Shown here: positions 44,167 through 59,825 of the stretch, one piece after another
Numbering within the stretch: the stretch's first letter is position 1
Layout: every line of letters starts with the position of its first letter
NCBI RefSeq assembly: GCF_030253575.1
Contig: NC_080559.1
Span: forward strand, 32,421,501-32,485,500
Direction: 5' to 3'
DNA: 64,000 nucleotides
Source: Rhododendron vialii
Taxonomy: Eukaryota; Streptophyta; Magnoliopsida; Ericales; Ericaceae
Position numbers and translations under genes: made by a program
The notes under the pieces: generated by a model
Told to the model about the DNA's origin: nothing
The model's input: the letters and a program-made list of their open reading frames with translations, nothing else
The model's database searches: none

Positions 44167-47100
44167 TCAGACCCAGCCCTGTTTGTAGCGGTTGAAGAGG
44201 TCCTCTGTCTGGGCATTCCTGAAAGCACTGCAAGCAATGAGATAGACCCAGATCAGAACCACCACTGCTATGATCAAGACCACGTTACTTTTCCTCCATT
44301 CCCTCCTGAGGTTCCCCAGCAGTCCAGCTTTGCAAGAATCGCAGTTGTAGCACAGCTGGGTTTGGTCATTGCTCCAAACTGCGCAATCCGGGTCGGCCAA
44401 AGCGTTCACCGGGCTTACCCACATTGTTGGGTTGACAAACTGGTATCCACAAATGGTTGGAGGCTTACAACATCCTGACTGCATAAAATGAAATGAAGAA
44501 TAGGTTACATATCTCAAAAAACAAGAAGAAACAAGGCAAAAGAGAAAGACTTAACTGATACGGAGTCCGATTTTATTACCCCACTCGACCGGTAAAATTA
44601 CCCCTCAATCTATCGGAATGTACAGTAAATCCTTTTAAATTTGAATTAATCGGAAATGAGGGTGACAAAACTGTTTTACAACTCATACACAGGTGCGGAG
44701 CTAGATATGGTCAAGAGGGTTCACCTGACCACACTGACTTCCACACTAACCTATTAATCTGATGAAAACTTTACTTTATTGTATGAATTTGACCCCAGAA
44801 TTCTAATGAAATTGCCTTGAGTGTCCTCCTTTTAACACTAGAATTTAGCTAACTATGTCAATAAACGTTAATACTCATTGAATGCTAAACAAGTTAAAAT
44901 TAGTCGATGTTCACGTGTAATCTTGCCCGGACACTTGAGTTATTAAAAAAATAACCACAAATAACCTATGGATGGCAATCTTGCCCATTCACACACTTTG
45001 AGTAGCCCATTTTTGCATCTTCAGGATGATTGATGTCACTCGCATATGTATGTCTTTGGGCATGACATAGAGAGAAACTTTTTTACAGAGCAATCCGTAA
45101 ACCGCTTGTAGGCGTGGTCAAAATCATTAACTTGTGACCAAGGGAGATTATTTGACCCTTCAATTGCTTGCGGACACGTGGCAACGGGGCCCGCAGAAAA
45201 GGGTGGCCTTGGTCAAATCCCCACCTGGAGAAGAATAGTTGACCACCCAATGAGAAGAGAGCACATGTGCAAATAAGACACGAGGGTGCCCCCGCGGAAG
45301 ATCATTGCGGGAAGTAACCGCGGAGCCCCACGGGTGCCGCGGAATGGTAAAATGCACCCCGGAATAGTTCTAGCAATGAGAGACCGCCGTAAGAGCCCAC
45401 GAGTCGCTGGGACCTCGTAATCACAAAAAAGTTGAATTGAAGAGTTCCCAAGGTTCCGTCCTGGCCAAGAGGCAGGGTCCGGAAGGAACCCCGCAGAGAA
45501 AAGTACGATCGCCGCGGGTCGCGACCCTGCTCCAGCGGGAATCGAGAAAATTCTTGTGGCTTGGTGGTTTGGGGTGGAGGTATCGCCGCAGGAATTCGAG
45601 TCGTCCCGCGGAAAAGCGTCCGCGGAAGGGCAAGTTTCCTCAAGGCCAAGTGGTACAGAGGGAACACGTGTCAGGATTTAATAGGAGTGCCGTCTTGGGC
45701 CTGGGTCAGGCCCAGGTGCCCTATAAATACCTCTGACATTCCTAATGATTAGTGACGACCCTTTTCTAGGAGAGAGTGTGTAAACACTGAATTTGAGGAA
45801 GGAGAACATTCTTCCTCAGAGGAAAGAAGTGACCTCACTCATTCAAGCTCGGAAAAGGCCAGACATCCCGCGGAGAACAAGAGGGACGCGCTGCCTCTGT
45901 TCCTTCCGTACCTCCTGCTCCTCCCCTCACCCCTCAAGATTCCTTCTCCATTTCCTTCCACTAATCATCAACCAATCGCACCTCTCTAGCTCACAATACT
46001 CACACATAAGCACCTCATTACGAACCCCTTTCCGAACCTACACCGCTCAATCGCGCGCGCCCAAAAGAGTTTTGGGCGGTCCAGATTTTAAAATAAAATT
46101 CGCTAGAATAGTTAAATTCTTCTATCAAATAGTTTTTCTAAAATTCGGACCATTGATTATCGAAATAGACGGCTAGAATTGCGTGGAACCGTAAATAACT
46201 TGTTCACGGCGGCTCCACCATGAATAAATTTCTCTCCATGTCATACTGCCAAGGCTGGCAACAATATAACCCTTTTCAGCTTCTTGTATACAGATCGACC
46301 ATACTGAAATTTGATATGTTTATAGTATTCACTTAAATTAATACTAAGATGGACCAGCAAAAAAATCATAAAAAAGAGAAGATTGAACCGGATCGATCCA
46401 TTAGCATGGTGCATGTTATGTTTTGGGCCCACCAATTAAGGCCAATTTTGACCCTCGAAAAAGTTAGCCGAACGGTGGTTAGAATGGGGCTCAGATTACA
46501 GTAGAGTGTAGACAACAAATTCACGTGGTGGGTCCACCCACTAACTCTTGGTTCTATTCTTCAAAATAAAGAAATTCTAGGACATCCGGGCTCATTGACT
46601 TCATTCACTGGAGAAATTTTTTCAACTGTCACACGTGATATTCATCCGTGTTTTGAACGGTTTGAATGTACCGAGCGACACCACGTGGTACCCATCTAAC
46701 ACTGAAAATTTTATACATTCACTGACAAACTTCATTGAACATATACCTTTCAAATGTAAGATTTTTACTCGTAAGTTGTTGGTCACTCTGTGCTATATTG
46801 GCTTTACTATCATTCACAATTAAGTTGGAAACCCAAACGAGTGTAAGATGGATCTAAAAGTCCCAAACCACACATTTGCACAACATTTGTATTGGGTTCA
46901 GATTCTCTCCGATCCAAAACAAAAGACTCCAAATCTAACGCATTCGTTCATATAATCAATGGTTCGGATCTCATCCAATTAATCTAAATTAAAAACCTGA
47001 GAGGATAAAATTCCATTTATGCGTGAGTTCTAGCAAAGTTGGTATGAGAGAAGAAGGGAATCAACTAGTGCCTTGGATGGTCGAGAGACAAATTATGGTG

Positions 47101-48160
47101 GAAGATTTAATGATGTGAATGGCAATATTCGAATTTCAACAATATTAGAGGGAAAAAAGAGGTCGAGAAAAAAGTAAAGTAAAAGAGATATTATAGAATA
47201 TACTCACTTTGTTCTTTTATAAATTTTAAATTTACACCTGCACGGTTCTTATGAAATTTTTTTATCTATCTCTATCAACTCATTATCACTATTATTTTCT
47301 TATATTTTCATAACGAAGTATCCGAGCCAACGTGCACGTATTTTAATTAATCCTAGAGACCATAAACCATCTGTTTACTAGCGGGAAGCGCACTTGAAGT
47401 CGGAGCAAATGCTCTATATAAATTGGCCCCAAAAAAGTTAATAACACCTAAGAGGTTTTTGAACCTAAGAGCTTAGGAGAAAACAAATCTCTAAGTCTCT
47501 AAGCATTGACCGCTAGGCCAACCCTTAGGTTTTTGACATTTTTTTCTTAAATGTTCACATGAACTTAGGATAGGAGAGAATTCAATTCCATTTTTCATTT
47601 GCATCACTGTTCATTTCAACGAAACAAACAAGGCACAATCAAAAGCAGAGGAACCGACGTACCTGAAGAGGAGAAATATGAGCGGAAAAAAACTGCTCAG
47701 CCGTAATAAAATCTCTATCAAGCTTGGCACAGGTATCAGAATTAGCAAGACAGGCCCTAATCTTCCCCCAATTCCCGTAATTCACAACATGGTTCCTCAG
47801 CCACGCCGAGAACCCGGCCAGCCGGTACTCCTGGTACCCACGACCCGGGACGGCGTACCCGCCGGAGGGGCGGGTGACGACGAAGGCGAGGACGAGGAGG
47901 ATGAGGAGGGCGGTGATGAGGACGGCCATACACATGAGGTAGAAGGCGAGGAGGGACTGCTTGTTCCAGTATGCGCCGACGAAGCCGGCGAGGGAGACGA
48001 GGAGGACGGCGATGCCGATGAAGACGACGGGCCAGCGGAGCCAGTGGATGCAGGCGTTGTCGGGCTTGGAGGCGAGCCAGATGCCCGAGGCGATGATGGG
48101 GATTGAGCAGAGGAGGGAGATGAAGTTTAGGACGGAGGTTATGTTGTTGCTCACTGCCAT
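44167..48160 (-). CDS. Plant tetraspanin (TET7/8/9-like)
   Basis: Two exons on the minus strand, 47663-48160 and 44167-44478, are split by a 3.18 kb phase 0 intron. The 269 aa product has the family's usual length. Four membrane segments are visible: about residues 8-28 (VLNFISLLCSIPIIASGIWL), 43-65, 71-94 (ALLILLVLAFVV) and, in exon 2, VVLIIAVVVLIWVYLIA. The large outer loop carries the plant hallmark GCCKPP just after the exon junction (SGCCKPPTICGY) and further cysteines (DPDCAVW, LCYNCDSCKAGLL) for disulphides. Tetraspanins organise membrane microdomains and exosome-like vesicles; TET8 marks plant extracellular vesicles. Which TET member it is was not resolved. The intron contains nested transposons and a SINE, yet both splice sites look normal. 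Confidence 0.93.
45070..46236. mobile_element. Mutator-like MITE, interrupted by a solo LTR
   Basis: The ends 'gagagaaac' and 'tttctctc' are inverted. 9 bp flanks, 'catgacata' (45061-45069) and 'catgtcata' (46237-46245), match at 8 of 9 positions, as expected for Mutator-type insertion. Without the LTR it is about 226 bp. It lies in the tetraspanin intron. Confidence 0.75.
45107..46042 (+). mobile_element. Solo LTR, 936 bp
   Basis: It starts TGTAGG and ends CCTACA, with a perfect 5 bp target duplication 'ccgct' at 45102-45106 and 46043-46047. A TATA-like 'ctataaatac' is at 45721-45730. It is GC-rich compared with its surroundings. There is no internal region, so this is a recombined LTR remnant of unknown family, younger than the MITE around it. 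Confidence 0.82.
47310..47528 (-). mobile_element. tRNA-derived SINE with readable A and B boxes
   Basis: Read on the minus strand it opens 'ggttggcctagcggtcaatg' (A box), has 'ttaggttcaaaaacctctta' (B box) and ends with the family tail 'attaattaaaatacgtgcac'. It is the best-preserved head of this SINE family in the window and lies in the tetraspanin intron. Confidence 0.8.
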
Positions 48161-48199
48161 GGCGGTGCTGGTTCTGTTGAGAGGGAGAGAGAGAGAGAT

Positions 48200-48201
<2 letters not shown>

Positions 48202-48240
<39 letters not shown>
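48202..48240. repeat. (AG)n tract in tetraspanin leader
   Basis: An AG run on + (CT on the coding strand), followed by GT repeats, lies 40-90 bp upstream of the tetraspanin start codon. Confidence 0.85.
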
Positions 48241-48242
<2 letters not shown>

Positions 48243-48249
48243 GTGTGTG

Positions 48250-49670
48250 TGTGTGAGTTTTTGGAGTAGCAGAGGGGGATGGGTTGGGCTGATCAAAAAG
48301 AGAAAAAAAGAGGGGGATGGGTTGGAGGAATTTTTGCTGGGCACCACGGGGTGGACCCGGGGACCCTGCCGAGCGGCACCCCTGCCGAGCGGGTGCCGAG
48401 CGGCCAATCCGGCCGTTCATCTCGGAATCAACGGCCCGAATCGAAACATCTTTTTCCTTTTCTTTTTTTTTTTTTTAAATTCGTTCGGTACCTTTACATC
48501 CGGGCCATCCAAAACACTTTTGGACGGCCGAGATGCGCTCGGCACCGCTGCCAAGCACCTCTGCTTGGCAGCATCTCCCAATCCCCACGGGGTATGCGAC
48601 ATCGCATTTGGACAATCCATTTTAATTTTGGACGGCTCGGATTTAAAGAGAGAAAAAGAAAAGAAAGTGATAGGATAAGAAGAGAAAGAGGATTTCAATC
48701 TGACCGTCCAATACACTATTGGATGATCTGAATGCATTGCTCAGACACCACGTGAGCACGGTCACGTGGTACCCATCCAGCACCCAAAAATTTCTCGAAG
48801 CGTTGGATCTTATTTTTAGATGAGAGGTTAATGCTGGGAATGGTGGAATAATTATTTGGTAATCTTAGATTAGCGTCACGTGAAGCTTCAACACTCTTCA
48901 AAATTTAGCATTTCTTTCGATAAGAGTTACTCTACGTAAAATAATTACTCGGGGCTGGTGGGGAAAACAAGGCTAATTATATGGATTCAACATATACGTG
49001 TGGGCACTGAATAATTACTCGGGGCCGGTGGGGAAACGAATTTTGACGCTTTTTCAACTTTCTTGTCTTGTCCATAGTGTGAACCGCATGACGTTCTACA
49101 TACCCGCTTTTTTTTTCCCACGCGTCCGCGCGCAACAAACGAAAACTGGTTTACCATTCTACCCCTTGATTAAATTATTACTACTAATTGAAAATATATT
49201 TTGCACAAAATATATGTACGCGGTATATACAGATGAATCCCTGTACTCATATTCTTTTCGTTCACTGGTACATTTACCTTCCGTCTGGTGTTTGAGGGGG
49301 GATGTTCGATTTCCTCTTTCCCGAAAACTCATATACTAATTTCTGTGCCGAGAGGATTTTTCGGCCGTTAAATTGTGTAATCTTTTTTATGTTTTAAATA
49401 AATTAAACGGTCAGAAAATTCATCGGCACTAAGGATCCTTCATCCCTTGGGGGCAATGTAGTCCTAGTATTTTTTTTTTTTTTTACAATTGAGAACTTGA
49501 AAGGATGGAGTCAAGGGTCCCCCTAATCGACTCATCCCTCTACTCCCCATGTCCAGGAACAGAGGCATCTCGTTATTCGTTACAACAATCTTTCAACGCC
49601 TCATCCAACACGGATCCGGATCTTCTGTGAGAATCGTGTGAAGGTTTTAATAGAAGAATGCCACCTCATA
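48250..49670. other. Tetraspanin upstream region and intergenic DNA
   Basis: It contains diverged Mutator-family pieces ('ccatccaaaacacttttgga', 'gaccgtccaatacacta') between about 48420 and 48790. A poly(T) LINE-type tail lies at about 49470-49485. Overlapping ORFs here have no family features. Confidence 0.4.
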
Positions 49671-49687
49671 AATTAAGGGATCCAACG

Positions 49688-50526
49688 GTGGTTTGGGGTT
49701 AGACTCTGATGGGGTTAGGGTTTTTTTATTTTTTTTTCCCACCGTTTGGCTCGGTTTCTACCGGTTGAGTCTCTTCAATCCAGTTTATACCATTCTAGTG
49801 CTCTAGATTCGGTGGGTGTTGGGTGAATGATTTTAGTTAGGGTTTTGGTGGTCTGGCCGAAGTAGAGAGTTTCGGTGGTACAGAATCAGTGGTGGTCGTG
49901 TTCTGGGGTTCTTTTCGGCTGTGGCAGCGGTGGTAGATAGTGGCTGTGTCGAGGTTTTCCAAGAACAGTACCGGTACTGTTTGGTCGGCTGCATTTCTCC
50001 CTATTTTGGTTGCTGTTCGACAACAGATCTGGCGGTTGGGTATGTTTGTTCTTCGGCTATCGTGGGCGCATTTGGCATGCCGGAGATCTTCCCCGGTGCT
50101 ACCTCAGCATTAGCGCCCGAAGCCTTGTGTGGCAACGAAGGTTTGCCTCTGAGAACTCCACAACTCTAGATTGGGTCACCTGGTCCAATTCCAGCCGGCG
50201 GCCCTTGCGGCTCGTCCTTGAGAGCTGATATTTCCTTCTCGCTTGTATTTGTTGTTGTTGTTATTATTACATATGTGCTTATTGTCTAATGGTTTGTGCT
50301 GGGATTCCGTTTGGTATCTCTCTGCCTAGTCCTAGACGGAATTCTTATGCCGACACTTGTGTCGGCTGCTTTTGCAAGGTGTCCTTGAGTTTGCGGCCTG
50401 GTATGCTTTATGCAGTAACTCGTGTCTCGGATTAAGTAATTTGGTGCATTACTGTATATTGCCGATGCAATCTTTGCCTTCAAGCATGAATGAATGAATT
50501 GCCTTATTTAAAAAAATTGAAATTAA
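49688..50526 (+). mobile_element. Retroposed segment (LINE 3' part) with TSD
   Basis: Flanking 17 bp copies, 'aattaagggatccaacg' (49671-49687) and 'aattaagggttccaacg' (50527-50543), differ at one base. The right end is A-rich after 'gaatgaattgccttattta'. No reverse transcriptase is visible, so it is 5'-truncated to its untranslated part or is another retroposed transcript. Confidence 0.7.
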
Positions 50527-50639
50527 AATTAAGGGTTCCAACGACAGAAAATTAAGACACTCATTTTTTCTTTTTTAACTCTGATCAGCCCTCTATAATG
50601 TAAATAATAGGACTTATCTCTCTCATTTTTGTCACACAC

Positions 50640-52130
50640 AAGTGCATAACTTGCTTGATTTAAATGATATTGCACGAAAGATGTGTTTTTGGCGTTTTCA
50701 GGTGAATAAGGCGTGTTTTGACGCCATGGATCAACTCTAAAGGTATCCGTACACCCGAGGCCATGTGACACTCCATCATCGAATCCCAAGAATGATGAAA
50801 AGTAACTTCGGAGGGTGTGCGGGACAACAGAAGCCCAAAGGACATGGAAAGGCTAAAGAAACAAATGAGAAAGAAATCTGTCCAGCCGCTACCCATAATC
50901 CCAAAATGGTACTACCCGTAGCCAGTGATCAGAAGCTGTGTCAAAATTGCAAAACGAGACTACTACCGGTAGCCCAAAAATGGTCCTACCCGTAGCACTT
51001 GGAAGTTTCTACAGATTTTATGCCCGACTTTTGGACATTTCAGGGGTAGTTTAGACTTTTGTATCTCGCATGTTTGAGACTATAAATAGTTTTTAATCTC
51101 ATTTTGAGAGGATATTTTTCATTTTCAGCCCTTGGAACTTCTCTCTCTACCTCCCTCTCCTCTCAAACTCTTCATATCTCTTCAAAGGAGATTGAAGAGT
51201 TGGGTTTTGAGGTATTTCGTCTTCATTAATGTCGTAGGTACGGTTGAGATCTTTCGTAATCTTAAGTTTATTTTCGTTTTTATCCATGAATCGTATTTAT
51301 CTTTTTATGCTTGTTCGTCATTCTTGTTCTATGGTTGAGTAATGATAAAGGCTTGGTCATGGGATAATTTTTATCTCGTGACTTGGGTAATTTAATGGCT
51401 TCTTTCATTTCTTGTGGTTAATGTGGTTTGTGAATGGATTAAGTTCATTTTTATGTAACAAAACCTAGGATTGTTAACCTCTTTGATTATGTGTAGGCAA
51501 GGACTTGATCTCTTGCCACATATAATGCTTGGAGCTATGTCACTCTAAGTGTTTGTCAAAAAGCCTCAAAGAACTTGTTGAACTCTAATCTTTGGTCTAA
51601 ACTTAGGGTTATTAACTTCTTTGATGCCGTGTCGACAAGTCTCCTTGGCACACGGCATGCTTGGAACTCTGTCACTCTAGGTGTTTGATAAAATGTCTAA
51701 ATGAGTTCCTTTCCATCTCCAAACTTTGTTGTATGAGTTAAACTTGATTTTCATGGTTAAATCTTCCGAGTAAGATCAAATGACAATGACTCTCACTTGA
51801 GTTATCGAAGAGAAGTATTGAACGACCTAAGTTATGGGCGGAATAAACCCCTAGACCTTGCCGCTTTTAATTTCAAGTCAAACTTCATTTTCAATCAAGT
51901 TAAGAGGTAGAGAGAATTTCAATCACTCAAAAGTTGGCCGTCTCAAAGCCGAACCTAAAGGTTGGCGGTCCTAACGCTAAAAACCCTTCGTAAATCAAAC
52001 CTCCGGCCTAGCTCTATTGGCTCCCTGTGGATTTGATCTCGGACCTCCGAGTTTATTATGCTGCAACCGACCTAGCTCTACATTGGGGCGCTCTTTATGA
52101 GGACACACTTTGGTCGAGCAAGCAAAATCA
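50640..52130 (+). mobile_element. LTR-retrotransposon remnant (approximate)
   Basis: A TATA-like 'actataaatag' near 51080, a CT-rich leader and a closing block with 'tccctgtggatttga' near 52022 resemble LTR and early internal regions of plant Ty3/gypsy elements. No coding domain is visible. The ends and any target duplication were not fixed. It is an old, broken fossil. Confidence 0.4.
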
Positions 52131-53196
52131 AAACGACGTCATTGAGCTAACTTAAACACTAACGAAGAAAAAACGGAAAGCAAACGCACTTTTGTTTCTT
52201 CTCCATCCCCATTCCACACTGCCTGGTTTCAACCCCCCCTCTCAGACCAAAACCCCTTTTGATTTCCCACCCCAACCTCTTCAAGGATTCATGGGTCACG
52301 GCCAGGACTTGACGATGGTGTGTTTCCAATTTTAATTTTATTTCTGCTCCCACCTTAGTTCCCATTTTCGTCCCAATTAGTCAAAGATGAACTCCGTCCA
52401 TCCCATTTTCATCCAAAGTCCACAGAAGAACTCCGTCCATCGTTTTGAGTCAGCCCAACAGCAGGGTTTGTTGTTTGATCCATTTTTTTCAAGGACGCAT
52501 CTGATGTGGATTTTCAAATCTTTGTTTTCGAGATTCAGCTGCTTTCTTTTCAGGACTTTGATTTCTGCAAATTAAGCTCTCTGCATCATTTTTGTAAAAT
52601 AGCCACCGAGCAACGCCTTTCATTGTTCATCTCTGTGAAAAAGAACAGAGTTTTGAGTATCCGTAAGCAAAAATTTGAGCCAGACTTTACTGATTCGAAA
52701 GTCCCATTAAACTCTATTTCCAATTTGAGAGATTACGGTTTTGGTTTGCTAGTTCAGTTAAAAGGGGCCTGAGGAGGTAGAAGAAAGGTTGGTAGAGCTA
52801 ACGGCTTTGTGTTAAAATTCTTTCCGTTTGTGTTTTTTGTTACTGGACGACGCCGTTTCATTTTAACAAAAGACTGCCCTTTTTTTGGGCCGTTGGATCC
52901 TTTTCTCTACGAGGTGGCCCTCACCCATTAAAACTCTCGCACGATCCTTACAGAAAAATCTTCGTAAAGGATCCGGATCCGTCCAACACCGCCATTATAA
53001 CAAACTCTCCGACACGACTCCAACCAAAATATACATCTCCATAAATGCCGTGGTTTATGTAATAGTACAAGTATTTGTACGCACTATTTTTGGAGTAGTA
53101 TTAGTCTAATTGGTTTGGTTTAGGGGGAGGGAGGGCTTTATATCTGGGTCAAGAAATCTGCACACCACTTGCTCGACACGGTGTCCGACTGAAACT

Positions 53197-53885
<689 letters not shown>

Positions 53886-54439
53886 CATTGGCTTATGGAT
53901 GCAGCAAGCGCCAATGATTCTTGTCTTCCTCGACTTACCATTCCACAAGAGGAATTGAATTAAAAATGCTACTTGATACATATGAGACGGCAAGGAAGCA
54001 TTGATTGAAAACAAAGAAGATACAACAACAACAACAATGAACCCTTCTAGTCCCAAATCATTGGGTATGTGGGCGGGAGACAATTGAAGACAGACCTAAC
54101 CTTTAGCAATATATGCACAAAGTGGCTGCTCTCAGAATACCATCATAACAGTGGGCCCCCTACATCTCCAAGAACTGAGAAGCTAATGGGATTTTTTTCT
54201 GAAAACAAAGAAGATGAAAATACAAATACAACTTAAGCACTTCTGGGGGTGTGGTATTAGTACACATAGTACACACACCCGAGTGATTTTATTCCCTAGT
54301 GAAGCAACAGATTTTAGCTTCTGTACACATCCGAGGAAGCAACAGATATTAGCTTCTGCTGGAAACTAGAATGTAAAACTAAACAAAGCACACAGAGATA
54401 TGGAGTTAGCAAGACACATAGCATGATGTGCTTATTCTC

Positions 54440-57695
<3,256 letters not shown>

Positions 57696-57735
57696 CTCCG
57701 TTTCAGAATGAAGAGATATTGCAAGTTAATGGGGG

Positions 57736-57744
57736 GTTTTTATA
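57736..57744 (-). promoter_or_regulatory. TATA box of the ACC oxidase gene
   Basis: The minus strand reads 'tataaaaac' about 41 bp upstream of the start codon, implying a short 5' leader of roughly 10-20 bases or a secondary start. A TC microsatellite lies further upstream at 58042-58069. Confidence 0.6.
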
Positions 57745-58041
57745 GGCACAGAGGCTGAGGGGACAGATACTTCAAATATATTGTTAATACATTTGGATAC
57801 AGTTAATTTGAGGAAAGGGGTAGTTGCAGGCTAACGGCTAACCGTTACATTGAACAAAGCGTTATTTTGGTGCCTTGGGATGAGCAACCCAAATCAATGG
57901 GGTCCCAATTCAATTCACTTTGCCCATGTTGATTAATCTTTTTATTATTATCTGAAACTCCAAGCGGCCAAAACCTTCTCTTATGCAATAAGTATTGTTT
58001 CCCGTCAAAGTTTCCTAACTTGTAATGATGCCTATCATGTG

Positions 58042-58069
<28 letters not shown>
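58042..58069. repeat. (CT)n microsatellite upstream of ACO
   Basis: A pure CT run about 350 bp upstream of the ACC oxidase start codon. Confidence 0.85.
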
Positions 58070-58072
<3 letters not shown>

Positions 58073-58724
58073 AATCTAGATCTCCATGCTTATTATATTT
58101 ATGTCAACTACTCTAGTTTTTTGTCCGAGTGAGATTATTCAACGTTCCCGGAGTACCACGTGGCGTTGTCTATATGGTACTCCCAACAATTTACGTTGCG
58201 ACAAATTTTGCGGTAGGAACATTATCAGTTGTTTTTGTTGGATGGCTGGAAACAAAGAGTGACCCACAGTGTGTAGTGACGATCTTCTGATCGTGAAGTA
58301 CTCCACATGGCATTGCCACATGGTACTCCGGGAGTACCCGGATTTCCCAACAATTGGCCATTTTTTCTCTACATACTGATGCGAAAAAGCATTACTTTTA
58401 CTGGTTGTATCTTTTTTTTTTTCTCGGCTGGTTGTATCTTGAATTGGAATTCAATTGTTTTAGTAAAACAGGGGGCCGTGCCACTGAATGAATTGCGTGG
58501 AAACAGACAAGTTGGACAAAGAAACCCATAGGCAGGCATCCTGTGGGCTGTTTTGGCTGTCTTGGATTACCTTATAAAGTAACATTGATATTGATATTTG
58601 AACTAGAAATCTTAATCAGCTCTTTGCGTTCCTAGAGGGTTTGCTTTTGTAGTTAGCATGCGAAACCTTATTTTGAGTTGTCGGGAAAAGATTCAAGTAA
58701 AACACAATCTTACGTGATGCAGGG

Positions 58725-59160
58725 GGACAGAGGGTGTGTGCTGTGCAGCTTCATGTTGCACAGCGTGCTGCACGGCCTCTGGCGAGGCTTTTACGGCATC
58801 GGTCCGACGATCGGAGACGTTCACCGCGTAGAGCTCGTCGAGTTCTACATGTGCACCAAAAATCAGCTCAATCAAATATCGTTAAGGGCCTCATCCGAAC
58901 ATATATAACTTAAAAAAAAATGAATCCTAATGGATACGAAACACTGGATCAAAACTACTAAATCCATTTTTTTCAAGTTATATATGTTCGGATGAGGCCC
59001 TTAACGATATTTGATCGAGCTGATTTTTGGTGCACGTGTAGAACTCGACAAGCTCTACGCGGTGAACGTCTCCGATCGTTGGACCGATGCCGGAAAAGCC
59101 TCGCCGGAGGCGGTGCAGCACGCTGTGCAACACGAAGCTGCACAGCACACACCCCTGTCC
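58725..59160. mobile_element. 436 bp Mutator-like foldback element
   Basis: Arms of about 195 bp begin 'ggacag' and end 'ctgtcc'. They include 'gtgtgctgtgcagcttc' / 'gaagctgcacagcacac' and 'aagggcctcatccgaacata' / its complement. The loop of about 60 bp lies near 58920-58970. 9 bp flanks, 'gatgcaggg' and 'gatgcgggg', match at 8 of 9 positions. It is non-coding. Confidence 0.85.
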
Positions 59161-59768
59161 GATGCGGGGGCCTCAAATAGCAAATGATCAAAGAATCTAA
59201 TGAGTACATAACTTTGGCCGTTATTCTATTGTTGCAAATCTCTATCTTTTGGTATTTGCATAGTTTTTATTTTCGTGAAGTCGGGTAATGACATCAAATT
59301 CAGAACCTACTATTCTCTTTTCTTTTACCATTCTCCCCGTCGTTTCAATTTTATCCGATGTCCCCGAAGTGAGGTTTCTTTTACTAATATCGAGTTATTA
59401 GTAGAAGTTTGAGAAATTGAGAAGGCCTTAGATCAGTGGGCCGGTTAATAGCACATAATCCTTGAATTTCTTATATGGTTGCCTTTGCAGAGTATACACA
59501 TTTCAATTAGTTCCAGTCAATTGGATCCCTTGACCGCAGCACTTGAAGCACCATTTGGTGCGTCCTTCAATGGGGCCATTATCTTGGGCAATAATCATTT
59601 CCGGCTCGAAAAAACGTTGGCCCGAACCCTTTTTTCCCTTGGAAACGAATCACAAAAGTGGATTAGTTACTGACTTGGTACGATTGAATTTATAAAAAAA
59701 AAAAGACTCGGTACCATTGTGTGGTGAGATTTTATAAAAGAAAACAAAAAAAATAGCATACGGAAACA

Positions 59769-59825
59769 TATCCATAAAAGTGTCCATGAAAAGCAATCGA
59801 ACGGTCATGGACACTTTTATGGATA
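59769..59825. repeat. Perfect 21 bp-arm hairpin
   Basis: The arm 'tatccataaaagtgtccatg' plus A (59769-59789) is exactly mirrored at 59805-59825. The loop is 15 bp. Confidence 0.85.

Noticed and set aside
45302-45736. ORFs of about 100-120 residues in GC-rich DNA
   Set aside because: They lie wholly inside the solo LTR, which is non-coding.
47678-48106. 142-residue acidic plus-strand ORF opposite tetraspanin exon 1
   Set aside because: It mirrors the tetraspanin coding strand; its Glu/Asp/Gly richness comes from the complementary GC-rich codons.
48247-48731. Overlapping ORFs of 143 and 150 residues upstream of tetraspanin
   Set aside because: Two frames are open at once across MITE-like pieces and poly(T); no domain or splice logic supports either.
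50765-50995. 76-residue ORF with repeated 'ctacccgtagc' motifs
   Set aside because: The short motif repeats belong to an LTR-like remnant and no protein family is recognisable.
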